From: an uncultured Collinsella sp.
GTDB taxonomy: Bacteria; Actinomycetota; Coriobacteriia; Coriobacteriales; Coriobacteriaceae
Direction: 5' to 3'
Length of the DNA: 35,961 nt
Assembly (NCBI GenBank): GCA_958421655.1
Contig: CATZMG010000014.1
Span: forward strand, 1-35,961
Below, piece after piece: positions 1 to 7,569 of this stretch (position 1 is its first letter; every line of letters starts with the position of its first letter). The translations under genes were made by a program, and so were the position numbers. The notes beneath the pieces were generated by a model. It did not search any database and was not told where the DNA came from. It saw only the letters and a program-made list of their open reading frames with translations.

Positions 1-712
1 AGAAATGGCGCCCATCAAAGGTGATGCGCTTTTGGCGCGCCTCGAAAGCGAAACCACGGCCAAGCTCCAGCAGGAACTTCTGAAGATGCGTGATGAGCGC
101 CTGCTCTAGATCGCTCTCGCGAAACGCAGTATCGTCCGAGAAACCTAAAAACTCCAGTACATATGGGTCGCGGATGATATCCTCGGGGCGACGAGCCGGG
201 GCGCTCTTTTGGATTTCCTGGGTGACGGCCTCCTTGTCCTTGCTGGCAAGCAGGCGCTCGCGGAACATGGTGTTGATCTGGCGCTCGAGCTGACGCGTGC
301 TCCAACGAGAATCGGCGCATTCGTTCATGTACCAGGCGCGAGCATCGGGGTCGGGAATGCGCATCAACCTGCGGTAATGAGTCCAGCTCAATTCGCTACG
401 CAGTGCGTCGCGAATTGGAAACGCAAGAAAGAACTGACGCATATTGCGAAGGTTTGCGATGCCAAAGCCTCTTCCGAAATCCGCGGTAAGCCTTCTGGAG
501 AGGCCTGCAATCAATGCCTCTCCATATACTGCGCGCTCCTCTCCGCCCTGCTCATCAACAATGCTCTTGCCGATCTCCCAATACGCCTCAACCATCGCAA
601 AGTTAACGGCGGTATAGGCCTTGTCGCGAGCGGCGTTGAGAATCGAGGAAACCTGCTTGTAAAAAACTTCTGGCACGATTGCCGATTCTCCACGGTTTAC
701 CAGTTCGCCCAT
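1..712 (-). CDS. YhcG/DUF1016-family PDDEXK nuclease, 5' part only (runs off the window)
   Basis: This reading frame is open on the minus strand from an ATG at 712 to the window edge (237 codons, no stop), so only the N-terminal part is visible. It starts MGELVNRG and contains a segment like the DUF1016 N-terminal domain (around YWEIGKSIVDEQGG, then RNMRQFF and YRRLMRI). Near the edge it has the YLEF/FLGF...ESDLEQALI and FLLELGRGFAFEARQKRI stretches that open the PDDEXK nuclease domain of YhcG proteins. An AGTGGGG-like ribosome site lies just upstream. Family members are usually about 330-380 aa, so roughly the last third is missing, including most of the nuclease core. YhcG proteins are predicted DNA nucleases often found in accessory regions or beside restriction genes; what lies beyond the edge cannot be seen. 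Confidence 0.85.
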   Translation of the reverse strand, partial: MGELVNRGESAIVPEVFYKQVSSILNAARDKAYTAVNFAMVEAYWEIGKSIVDEQGGEERAVYGEALIAGLSRRLTADFGRGFGIANLRNMRQFFLAFPIRDALRSELSWTHYRRLMRIPDPDARAWYMNECADSRWSTRQLERQINTMFRERLLASKDKEAVTQEIQKSAPARRPEDIIRDPYVLEFLGFSDDTAFRESDLEQALITHLQKFLLELGRGFAFEARQKRITFDGRHF

Positions 713-880
713 CACTGTCGCCCCACTTTCCTCTTGTGGAATGCATCTTTATCGCATTTAGTTTAAAGCCTCGCGCGGACACGAATTGCTGTGCTGTCTG
801 GCACCTTCGCATGGGCGCCTTGCGGTGACTAAAATGTGGCCATAGAGGCAGTTTTAGCGGACCCCGCGGGTGTGACACGC

Positions 881-1150
881 ATGGATAACAACACTTTGCT
901 GTTCCAGGACAAAGGTTCGGGTAGGTTTAAAGACGTTAAGATCTACCCCAACCGTATTGAGGTGCTCAAGAAGGGCACTTTCGGCGGCAAGCACACCGAG
1001 ATTGTCTATCTTAAGGACATCACGGGGGTCAACAGGATCAGGGGCCGCGACGTTTTCCTACGTAACAGGCTGTTGACTGCTTGTGTCTTTAGCCTGAGCA
1101 GCCGCTCCCAGGCAAACGAGTTCGTCAACGTGCTCAATATGGTGATGTGA
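881..1150 (+). CDS. small PH-like domain protein of unknown function
   Basis: This is an 89-aa protein with no signal peptide or membrane segment. The pattern of short beta strands (KIYPNRIEVLKKG, TEIVYLKDITGV) ending in a helix (SRSQANEFVNVLNMV) resembles a bacterial pleckstrin-like (bPH) fold, which is an inference from pattern only. A GTG at 836 would add 15 residues, but a -10-like TAAAAT lies at 830-835, which would put the transcript start near 842. The ATG at 881 with a weak GGGTGTGA ribosome site is therefore preferred. The gene stands alone: the flanking genes on both sides are on the minus strand. It is convergent with the lipoprotein gene at 1244-1837 and shares the hairpin at 1174-1206 with it. 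No specific function can be assigned. Confidence 0.65.
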   Translation: MDNNTLLFQDKGSGRFKDVKIYPNRIEVLKKGTFGGKHTEIVYLKDITGVNRIRGRDVFLRNRLLTACVFSLSSRSQANEFVNVLNMVM

Positions 1151-1173
1151 TCGGGCGCTTTTGAACGCAAAAA

Positions 1174-1206
1174 CCGGGATGCAAGGAGTCGCACCTTGCA
1201 TCCCGG
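1174..1206 (-). terminator. rho-independent terminator between convergent genes
   Basis: A perfect 13-bp stem, CCGGGATGCAAGG (1174-1186) with CCTTGCATCCCGG (1194-1206), encloses a 7-nt loop. Read on the minus strand the stem is followed by TTTTT (A run at 1169-1173), so it mainly terminates the lipoprotein gene at 1244-1837. The plus-strand side has no T run, so it may only weakly stop the gene at 881-1150. Confidence 0.85.
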
Positions 1207-1243
1207 CTGAGCTAAAACGGCGCTGTTGCATGCCGTTGGAGCT

Positions 1244-1837
1244 TTAGCGCTTAATCTCGATATCGTCGAGCTTGACGTCCATGGCTTCGGTCTTGGCCTT
1301 GGCGATGTCGTCGGCAAATTCCAGAGACTTCATCATGGTCTCGACGGCGTCCTTGTGCTCTTCGACATTGTCGATGCTCACGTAGACGCTGCCGCCGCCT
1401 GCTTCGGTGAAGTACTCAGTCGTCACGCCGCCCGAGTGTGTATAGGAAGCGTTGCGCCAGGTCTTGCCGTTGTACTTGACGGGATCATTCTCGGTCCACT
1501 CAAAGTTGGCCTTCCATTTGGCCTCGTAGTCGAACAGCTCGTCAGCGTTCTTGTCAGAGTCGAAGACGGGGATGAAGCGGTCGCTGGCGTGCTCGCTCTC
1601 GGTGAACTTAAACTGGGCCCTGTCGGCCGTGTCGCCGGCAACGTCGGTGATCTCGACGCCCTCGGGGACCTCGACCTTAAACCAAATGAAGTCGGTCCTC
1701 ATATCCACGGCTGGCTTTTCTGCTCCGCCGCCACCGCCACTGCCGGTAGCGCCGCCGCTTCCGCCACAACCCACCAGGGCAACTGCGGCAAAGAGACTGA
1801 TGCAGAGGGTGAGAATCGCAAAGGCCTTCTTTTTCAT
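1244..1837 (-). CDS. lipoprotein of unknown function, paralogue of the gene at 2055-2654
   Basis: A 197-aa secreted lipoprotein. It has a short basic n-region (MKKK), a hydrophobic core and a lipobox LVGC, with the lipidated Cys at position 24, then a Gly/Ser-rich spacer to about residue 42. The mature part is acidic and probably beta-rich, beginning RTDFIWFKVEVPEGV. It includes DRFIPVF, VKYNGKTW and GSVYVSIDN, all matched in the paralogue, and ends in KSLEFADD...DIEIKR. A strong GAGGAGG ribosome site precedes the ATG at 1837. The matching block order and shared promoter-proximal repeat indicate tandem duplication. It is anchored to the outer face of the cytoplasmic membrane. No ligand or enzyme family is recognisable, and no catalytic motif was seen. 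Confidence 0.85.
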   Translation of the reverse strand: MKKKAFAILTLCISLFAAVALVGCGGSGGATGSGGGGGAEKPAVDMRTDFIWFKVEVPEGVEITDVAGDTADRAQFKFTESEHASDRFIPVFDSDKNADELFDYEAKWKANFEWTENDPVKYNGKTWRNASYTHSGGVTTEYFTEAGGGSVYVSIDNVEEHKDAVETMMKSLEFADDIAKAKTEAMDVKLDDIEIKR

Positions 1838-1909
1838 GGTCGTGTCCTCCTCGATCTGTAACCGCCCATGGATTACTTGCCTTTACTGTACGCGCGAGCG
1901 GCTCGTTCG

Positions 1910-1928
1910 GGTGGGCCATGTGTCCCAT
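1910..1928. repeat. 19-bp repeat, copy 1 (imperfect palindrome)
   Basis: GGTGGGCCATGTGTCCCAT occurs here and identically at 2852-2870. Within it TGGGCCA and TGTCCCA form an imperfect inverted repeat. This copy lies 73 bp upstream of the lipoprotein start at 1837. It could be an operator or a dispersed repeat. Confidence 0.7.
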
Positions 1929-1973
1929 TCTGGGGGCCGGATTTGCGCCGGCAAGTGGCAATATGTCCGGGCG

Positions 1974-2009
1974 CAAAAGAGGGGAGGGCCGGTGCTGTCG
2001 ACCCTCCCC
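1974..2009 (-). terminator. terminator of the second lipoprotein gene
   Basis: GGGGAGGG (1981-1988) pairs with CCCTCCCC (2002-2009). On the minus strand the stem is followed by TCTTTT, as expected for a terminator of the gene at 2055-2654. Confidence 0.65.
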
Positions 2010-2054
2010 GGGTTGGGCGCCCGTTGTTTTAATGGGGCGCGTGCGGGTGCCCCG

Positions 2055-2654
2055 TTACTTGATCTCGATGCTCGAAATTTCGACTTCGCGTGCCTCGGAA
2101 ACTGCCTCTTCCATGTCATCGGGGAACTCGATGGAGTTGAGGAGCGCCTCGGCTTCTTTCTCGTGCTGGTCGAAGTTCGAGATGAGGACGTAGACGCTTC
2201 CCGGCTCAACGTCGGTAAAAAGCATGGTTGAGATGCCGCTGTTGTCCTCGTATGTTCCGACGAGCCACGTCCTGCCGTTATACTCGACGGACCCGCCATC
2301 CTTCCACTGGAACGTGTCCCCCTTCTTTTCCGCCTGGTCGGCGTGGGATTCCTCGGCCGTCGGCGCTTTTTTCCAAACGGGGATAAAGCGATCGGCCGAG
2401 GCGTTCTCATCTTCGGGGAAGGTGAGCTGGACCCTGTCGGCATTCTTGCCGGCAGAGTCACTTACGCCGACGCCCTCGGGCATCTCGACCTTAAACCAGA
2501 TGAAGTCGGTCTTCTTGGCGACGGGGGCCTTTTCCTTGCTCTCGCTCTTGGGGGCGCTGCCGCTGCCCGATGCGCTCCCGCCGCAGCCGACAAGGGCAAA
2601 CGCGGCAAAGAGGGCGATGCAGAGGGAAAGGATCGATAGGGTCTTTTTCTTCAT
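2055..2654 (-). CDS. lipoprotein of unknown function, paralogue of the gene at 1244-1837
   Basis: A 199-aa lipoprotein. The ATG at 2654 is chosen because AAGGAGG sits 7-8 nt upstream and the product then begins MKKKTLSIL like its neighbour. An upstream ATG at 2687 would place 11 unlikely residues before the signal. The lipobox is LVGC (Cys23), followed by a Ser/Gly/Lys linker. The mature region runs KTDFIWFKVEMPEGV, DRVQLTFPEDENA, DRFIPVW, VEYNGRTWL, GSVYVLISNFD and NSIEFPDD, each matching the sister protein in the same order. The two genes are separated by about 215 bp and each appears to have its own promoter region and terminator. It probably arose by local duplication. Function is unknown. 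Confidence 0.87.
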   Translation of the reverse strand: MKKKTLSILSLCIALFAAFALVGCGGSASGSGSAPKSESKEKAPVAKKTDFIWFKVEMPEGVGVSDSAGKNADRVQLTFPEDENASADRFIPVWKKAPTAEESHADQAEKKGDTFQWKDGGSVEYNGRTWLVGTYEDNSGISTMLFTDVEPGSVYVLISNFDQHEKEAEALLNSIEFPDDMEEAVSEAREVEISSIEIK

Positions 2655-3017
2655 GGTGGCGTCCTCCTTGTCTGCCGATGACATCACGGCGCCGCATGTT
2701 GTTGGGGTACTGATTGCGCTGGCGGCGGATGTCTCTGTGTACTGTGCGGCTTATGCCTCCGTTCATCGCTTGTGGCCGTTGCGCGGCCGTGCCCCAACGG
2801 GTTCCTTACTTATAGATATGCCCCAGCTTGTGCTGCCCGGGAGTCTCGAAAGGTGGGCCATGTGTCCCATGTTTGCGTGTGCGGGCTTGCCGCAAGGTGG
2901 GCCTGGCGCTGGGCAGGCGTGCGGCTTGGTTGATGCTCCCAATGTTGCGCAACAGCGATGCCGGCTTAAGGTTTTAGACTTGGCTGTGACAAAAGCTAAA
3001 CCACGAAAGGTCGAACG
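2655..3017. other. intergenic region between divergent genes
   Basis: This 363-bp stretch separates the minus-strand lipoprotein from the plus-strand zinc-ribbon gene and must hold both promoters. It carries copy 2 of the 19-bp repeat. No convincing coding frame, RNA gene or terminator was seen. Confidence 0.6.
2852..2870. repeat. 19-bp repeat, copy 2
   Basis: It is identical over 19 bp to 1910-1928. Here it lies 198 bp upstream of its nearest lipoprotein start, against 73 bp for copy 1. The unequal spacing argues more for a dispersed repeat than for a fixed operator. Confidence 0.7.
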
Positions 3018-3857
3018 ATGTTCTGTCAAAAATGCGGACAACAAGTTCCTGATGGATCGACGTTTTGCACGCATTGCGGGGCGTCGCTTGCGGGTGGCTC
3101 CGCGCCGACGCCTGCGGGCGCTGGTCCTTCCTCTGCCCCGGGCCTAACCCAGTCGATGCCGCCGGTCGTGCCTGCGCCTCAAAAGCCTAAGAGCAAGGCG
3201 CCGGTCATTATCGCTGTGGCATGTGCTGCTGTGGTCCTCATCGGTGGCGGCACGGTGTTTGCACTCACGATGCTTAACGGGTCCAAGAGCTCTGACACGC
3301 AAATCTCGGTGATCGATACCGGGTCTTCGGACGAGAAAGATTCTTCTGCCAAGAAGAAGAGCGACAAGTCCAAGTCCAAGGAACCCTCGTCGTCTGATGA
3401 CGAGGCCGTTCCCGAGGACGAGTCGGCATACTACGGTTCGGGCGATTCGGACGATTACCTGACCGACGTGCATACGTACACGAACGACATGCATCCTTAT
3501 AGAATGTCGATTCCCAACCGTTTTGAGATGGAAGATACTCCCAGCGGCAGTGGCGCCAGGTATGAGGATCCGGAGACGGGCTTTGTAATCAACCTGTTTG
3601 GCTACGTCAACATTAACGACGAAACCTCGCACGAGATGTTCGTCGACGCGGACACCTCGGGCAAGGCTGACCTCTATACCGCGGAGGGCGACAACTGGTA
3701 CGTGGTTTCGTGGCGCGACGGCGATACGATCATTTACGAAAAGACGATCGTTACGGATTCGACAATTGCCACGGCGCATTTGGAGTACTCGACTGCAAAC
3801 CGCGACATGGGTTCGAAGATTATCGACACGCTGCTGCCGACGTTCCAGGTGGACTAG
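3018..3857 (+). CDS. zinc-ribbon membrane protein with extracellular domain
   Basis: A 279-aa protein. The N-terminus MFCQKCGQQ...FCTHCG is a zinc ribbon (two CxxC pairs, Cys3/6 and Cys17/20) on the cytoplasmic side. A Pro/Ala-rich linker follows, then one membrane segment at about residues 56-79 (VIIAVACAAVVLIGG). Next is a long Ser/Lys/Asp-rich linker (about 90-150) and a C-terminal extracellular domain of about 125 aa (PYRMSIPNRFEMED onward). This zinc-ribbon, membrane anchor and sensor-like domain order is common in Gram-positive bacteria, but the ligand is not known. A GAAAGG ribosome site precedes the ATG. It is monocistronic and ends ahead of the terminator at 3954-3993. The C-terminal domain has a size and beta-rich style like the nearby lipoproteins, but no clear homology is visible. 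Confidence 0.85.
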   Translation: MFCQKCGQQVPDGSTFCTHCGASLAGGSAPTPAGAGPSSAPGLTQSMPPVVPAPQKPKSKAPVIIAVACAAVVLIGGGTVFALTMLNGSKSSDTQISVIDTGSSDEKDSSAKKKSDKSKSKEPSSSDDEAVPEDESAYYGSGDSDDYLTDVHTYTNDMHPYRMSIPNRFEMEDTPSGSGARYEDPETGFVINLFGYVNINDETSHEMFVDADTSGKADLYTAEGDNWYVVSWRDGDTIIYEKTIVTDSTIATAHLEYSTANRDMGSKIIDTLLPTFQVD

Positions 3858-3953
3858 GCGTCCGTGCCTATAGCAGGCAATCGGAAACACCGATAGCCAG
3901 AGCTCCTGACAGCCTTTGTCTTATGGGCTAGACTGGCTGGGACAAGATCGATG

Positions 3954-3993
3954 AATGGGACAACCGCTTCCTGGCGTCGTTGTCCCATTTTTT
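3954..3993 (+). terminator. rho-independent terminator
   Basis: AATGGGACAAC (3954-3964) pairs perfectly with GTTGTCCCATT (3979-3989) and is followed by a run of six T. It ends transcription from 3018-3857 before the folate operon. Confidence 0.9.
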
Positions 3994-4042
3994 ATTATGC
4001 GCGCGGCCCGTGGTGGCCGGCGCGGTGGGCAGAGGTGTTTCG

Positions 4043-4675
4043 ATGAGCCAAGAGATGATGGATAAAACCTGTCGCGGTTTTGCCGAGGCGTTGGCTGCAC
4101 GCGAGCCGGTTCCCGGCGGCGGTAGCGCGAGCGCCTTTGTGGGCGCGCTGGGCGCCTCGCTTTGCGGGATGGTTGCTCGCTATGGGGCGACGAACCCCGC
4201 GCTTGCCGATCGCGCGGACGATCTGGCGCACGCGTTTGCCCAGGCAGACGAGCTGTCTCAGGAGCTTGTCAACTTGGTTGCCGAGGATGTTCGAGCCTAC
4301 GGGCAGGTGTCGGCGGCGTACGGTATTTCGCGCGAGGATCCGGCTCGACCGGCTGCGATTCAGGATGCGTTGCACGTGGCCGCCATGCCGCCATATCGAA
4401 TCATGGATGCGTGCGGTCGTGCGCTGGCACTGCTCGAGGACATGGCGGACAAGGGCTCCCGACAGCTGCTGTCCGATGTGGCGTGCGGCGCCGTATTCTG
4501 CCGCGCCGCCATGCAGGGCGCAAGCCTGACACTCTTCGCCAACACCACGTCTATGAAGGATCGTGCCCGCGCCGAGGAGCTCGAGGCGGCGTGCGATGAG
4601 CTGCTCGATACGTGGCTACCGCGCGCCGATGCACTGGCGCGCCGTGCCGCAGATGCCGCCAGGAAGAGGGGATAG
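4043..4675 (+). CDS. fchA: cyclodeaminase/cyclohydrolase family protein (FchA-like methenyl-THF cyclohydrolase)
   Basis: A 210-aa protein matching the formiminotransferase-cyclodeaminase C-terminal family (FTCD_C). The diagnostic N-terminal signature is PVPGGGSASAFVGALGASL near residue 22, followed by the all-helical body typical of this family. Stand-alone members of about 210 aa act as methenyltetrahydrofolate cyclohydrolase (FchA) or formimino-THF cyclodeaminase. The ATG at 4043 has an AGAGGTG site; an upstream ATG at 3980 is rejected because it lies inside the preceding terminator. The stop is 2 bp before the ATG of the FolD-like gene, so the two are translationally linked. That neighbour favours the cyclohydrolase role in folate one-carbon metabolism, since no histidine-degradation gene is present. 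Cytoplasmic. Whether it also handles formimino-THF cannot be judged from sequence. Confidence 0.85.
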   Translation: MSQEMMDKTCRGFAEALAAREPVPGGGSASAFVGALGASLCGMVARYGATNPALADRADDLAHAFAQADELSQELVNLVAEDVRAYGQVSAAYGISREDPARPAAIQDALHVAAMPPYRIMDACGRALALLEDMADKGSRQLLSDVACGAVFCRAAMQGASLTLFANTTSMKDRARAEELEAACDELLDTWLPRADALARRAADAARKRG

Positions 4676-4677
4676 CC

Positions 4678-5532
4678 ATGGCCGAGCTGCTTAAAGGGGC
4701 CCCCGTTGCCCGTGCTTTGACCGAGGAGCTCGTCGCTCGCTGCGCCGCCCTGCGCGAGCGCGGCGTTGTGCCGACGCTGGCCATCGTTCGCGTGGGCGAG
4801 CGCGAGGACGACCTGTCCTACGAGCGTGGTGCACTCAAGCGCTGCGAAAAGGTGGGCATCGAAGCTCGTCGCGTATTGCTGCCTGCCGATGTTTCGCAGG
4901 ATGAGCTGCTGGCGGCTATTAAGGACATCAATGCCGACCCCACTGTTCACGGTTGTCTGATGTTTCGCCCGCTGCCTGCCGGTCTTGACGAGGATGCAGT
5001 TGCCGCGGCGCTCGATCCCGCCAAGGATGTTGACTCCATGACGCCGGCCTCGCTGCTTACCACGCTTTCGGGTCGTGGAGTGGGCTTTGCTCCTTGCACG
5101 GCTGAGGCCGTGTTGGCGTTGCTGGACCATTACGGCGTTGAGCTGGATGGTACCAAGGTTGCGGCGGTCGGTCGATCGCTGGTGATTGGCCGTCCCGTTG
5201 CCGCCATGCTTACGGCTCGCAATGCCACAGTGACGACGTGCCATACGCATACGCGCGACTTGGCTGCCGAGTGCCGTTCTGCCGACATTGTTGTTGCCGC
5301 GGTTGGGCGTGCGCGTACGATTGGCGCGGATGCGGTTCGCGAGGGCCAGACGATCATCGACGTGGGTATTAACTGGGACGAGGCCGCCGGCAAGCTGGTC
5401 GGCGACGTCGATTTTGATGCTGCGGAGCCGATTGTTGGCGCCATCACGCCCGTGCCGGGCGGCGTGGGCGCAGTGACGACGGCGATTCTCGCCAAACACG
5501 TGATCGAGGCGGCGGAGCGCGCATTGAACTAG
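4678..5532 (+). CDS. folD: FolD-like methylene-THF dehydrogenase, cyclohydrolase residues apparently lost
   Basis: A 284-aa cytoplasmic protein of normal FolD length. It has the NAD(P)-binding signature GRSLVIGRPVAAML, the CTAEAVLALL helix, DVGIN and the terminal ITPVPGGVG block. FolD normally interconverts methylene-, methenyl- and 10-formyl-THF. By eye, the catalytic motif YVxxK is YERGA here, so the essential Lys is Ala. The QLPLP motif reads FRPLP, so the Gln is also lost, while the Asp of KDVD is kept. These residues serve the cyclohydrolase step, so this protein may be a dehydrogenase only, with the upstream FchA-like protein supplying the second step. The ATG at 4678 follows the previous stop by 2 bp. 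The dehydrogenase assignment is strong; loss of cyclohydrolase is inference. Confidence 0.88.
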   Translation: MAELLKGAPVARALTEELVARCAALRERGVVPTLAIVRVGEREDDLSYERGALKRCEKVGIEARRVLLPADVSQDELLAAIKDINADPTVHGCLMFRPLPAGLDEDAVAAALDPAKDVDSMTPASLLTTLSGRGVGFAPCTAEAVLALLDHYGVELDGTKVAAVGRSLVIGRPVAAMLTARNATVTTCHTHTRDLAAECRSADIVVAAVGRARTIGADAVREGQTIIDVGINWDEAAGKLVGDVDFDAAEPIVGAITPVPGGVGAVTTAILAKHVIEAAERALN

Positions 5533-5580
5533 GCATTTTTGGCTGATTAGGGGGTTAGATATATACTCCCGTGACACGCC

Positions 5581-5810
5581 GTGTGCAAAAAATGCCAAAT
5601 ATGAGTACTGTTGCCAAGCTAGTCGCATATAATTTAGGTCATTTTGGCTCTCTAACGATATTTAGTATCGATAGGGACCCTATTTTATTGGACCTTTGAG
5701 GAATTATATAGTCTAACTTTTGTACAAATGTAGACTTTCGACGCCCACGCCCGGCAAAATAGCTGCTACTAAATTGGTGTCAGTACTCATATTTGACATT
5801 TTTTGCACAC
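5581..5810. mobile_element. MITE-like element with 30-bp terminal inverted repeats
   Basis: The outer 30 bp (5581-5610, starting GTGTGCAAAAAATGCC) match the reverse complement of 5781-5810 at 29 of 30 positions. Weaker inverted similarity continues inward for about 25 bp. The 230-bp unit is AT-rich, unlike its flanks, and has no coding frame. An internal hairpin CGATA-TTTAG-TATCG lies at 5656-5670. No clear target-site duplication was found. It fills most of the gap between the folate operon and the dipeptidase gene. It could be a non-autonomous transposon relic or a structured RNA. Confidence 0.65.
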
Positions 5811-5897
5811 AGGGGTTGCTGTGGCCGTGGTTTCGCCCTTTTTGCGCCGAAGCGATACACTGTTGCCGTTTGATTTCTTCGCTCAAGGAGGATGCGC

Positions 5898-7421
5898 ATG
5901 CCGTGCACAACGATTTTGGTTGGTAAGAACGCGAGCTACGACGGGTCGACGCTTGTCGCCCGCAACGAGGACTCGTCCAACGGGGTGTTTGAGCCCAAGC
6001 GCATGCGCGTGGTGCATCCCGACGAGCAGCCGCGTGTCTACACGAGTGTCCTGAGCCACCTGACCGTTGAGCTGCCCGACAACCCCATGCGCTACACGAG
6101 CGTCCCCGACGTTGTCCCGGGCCATGGCATTTGGGCCGAGGCCGGCTTCAACGAGCTCAATGTTGGCATGTCCGCAACCGAAACACTCACCACCAATGAG
6201 CGCGTCCGCGGCGCCGATCCGCTCGTGGACTATGTACCCGCCAAGGGCAACGAGGGCGAGGACGGCTATGTTCCGGCCCAGCCCGGCGGACTGGGCGAGG
6301 AGGATATGGTGACCCTGGTGCTGCCGTACGCCAAGTCCGCCCGCGACGGCGTGCGTATTTTGGGTGACCTGCTCGAGCGCTACGGCACCTACGAGAACAA
6401 TGGCATCGCCTTTAGTGACGTTGACGAGATCTGGTGGCTCGAGACCATCGGCGGCCACCACTGGATCGCCAAGCGCGTGCCCGATGACGCCTATGTGACC
6501 ATGCCCAACCAGCTGGGTATTGACAGCTTTGACCTGGACGACGCCGAGGGCGCTCAGGTCGACCACATGTGCTCTGCCGACCTGCGCTCCTGGATGGCAG
6601 AGTGGCATCTGGACCTAACGCTGGGCGTCGAGGGTGACGGTCCCGCCGCGGTCTTTAACCCGCGCGAGGCCTTTGGCTCGCACAGCGACAGCGATCACGT
6701 CTACAACACGCCGCGCGCCTGGTATATGCAGCGCTGCCTCAACCCCAGCGATGTGTGGGACGGTCCCGACGCCGACTACACGCCCGAGAGCGACGACATT
6801 CCCTGGAGCCGCGTGCCCGAGCGCAAGGTGACCATCGAGGACATCAAGTACGTGCTTTCGAGCCACTACCAGGGCACGGAGTACGACTGCTACGGCAGCA
6901 AGGGCACGCCCGCCACGCGCGGCGCCTATCGTCCCATCGGCATCAACCGCAACAGCCAGCTTGCCGTGCTGCAGCTGCGCCCCTATGCGCAGCCGGCGTA
7001 TCGCGCCGTGCAGTGGATGGCGTTTGGCTCCAACTCGTTTAACGCGCTCGTACCGCTGTACGCCAATGTCGAGACCATGCCCGAGTACTATGCCGGCACG
7101 CAGGCTCGCGTGACGTCCGAGAATTTCTATTGGGCCAACCGCCTGATCGGTGCCTTGGCCGATGTTCGCTTCCATGAGTGCGGTCGTGCGGTCGAGGATT
7201 ATCAGGAGAAGATCGGCGGCATGGGCCACAAGCAGATTCACGACGTTGACGCTGCCGTGGCCGCGCTGCCCGAGGCCGAGGTGCCTGCCGAGCTCGCCCG
7301 CGCCAACGAGGCCTTTGCTGAGCGCGTGCGGGTGGAGACCGATGCTCTGTTGGGCAAGGTACTATACACCACGAGCTGTGCCATGAAGAATTCCTTCGCG
7401 ATGAACGATAACGTAAGGTAA
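5898..7421 (+). CDS. C69-family dipeptidase (PepD-type Ntn hydrolase)
   Basis: A 507-aa protein of peptidase family C69. The start MPCTTILVGKNASYDGSTLVARNEDSS is characteristic: after processing Cys3 becomes the N-terminal nucleophile. WWLETIGGHHW and the HYQGT(E)YD region are also typical of PepD-like dipeptidases. The ATG at 5898 is chosen because AAGGAGG (5885-5891) ends 6 nt before it; the ATG at 5892 would abut the ribosome site. No signal peptide is present, so the enzyme is probably cytoplasmic and hydrolyses a broad range of dipeptides for amino-acid supply. The gene is monocistronic, following the inverted-repeat element and ending at the hairpin at 7440-7478. Catalytic class is clear; the exact specificity is not. 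Confidence 0.92.
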   Translation: MPCTTILVGKNASYDGSTLVARNEDSSNGVFEPKRMRVVHPDEQPRVYTSVLSHLTVELPDNPMRYTSVPDVVPGHGIWAEAGFNELNVGMSATETLTTNERVRGADPLVDYVPAKGNEGEDGYVPAQPGGLGEEDMVTLVLPYAKSARDGVRILGDLLERYGTYENNGIAFSDVDEIWWLETIGGHHWIAKRVPDDAYVTMPNQLGIDSFDLDDAEGAQVDHMCSADLRSWMAEWHLDLTLGVEGDGPAAVFNPREAFGSHSDSDHVYNTPRAWYMQRCLNPSDVWDGPDADYTPESDDIPWSRVPERKVTIEDIKYVLSSHYQGTEYDCYGSKGTPATRGAYRPIGINRNSQLAVLQLRPYAQPAYRAVQWMAFGSNSFNALVPLYANVETMPEYYAGTQARVTSENFYWANRLIGALADVRFHECGRAVEDYQEKIGGMGHKQIHDVDAAVAALPEAEVPAELARANEAFAERVRVETDALLGKVLYTTSCAMKNSFAMNDNVR

Positions 7422-7439
7422 AGACGACCTTGCAACGAG

Positions 7440-7478
7440 CGAGCGGGGCAAACGCCGTCGAAGGCTTTGCCCCGCTCG
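7440..7478 (+). terminator. terminator-like hairpin after the dipeptidase gene
   Basis: CGAGCGGGGCAAA (7440-7452) pairs perfectly with TTTGCCCCGCTCG (7466-7478). No T run follows (ATTCCTATC), so termination is probable but not certain. Confidence 0.6.
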
Positions 7479-7569
7479 ATTCCTATCTTGGCGGTAAAAC
7501 GATTTTGTGTCGTTCGCCCAATCTTGGGTACAAGAAGGCCAATGCAGTTGTTCATGATTGGAGCCAACC

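Noticed and set aside
1..110. Short plus-strand frame starting MAPIKGDALL
   Set aside because: The minus strand here carries an open YhcG-family frame with recognisable domain sequence, so the plus-strand frame is a shadow.
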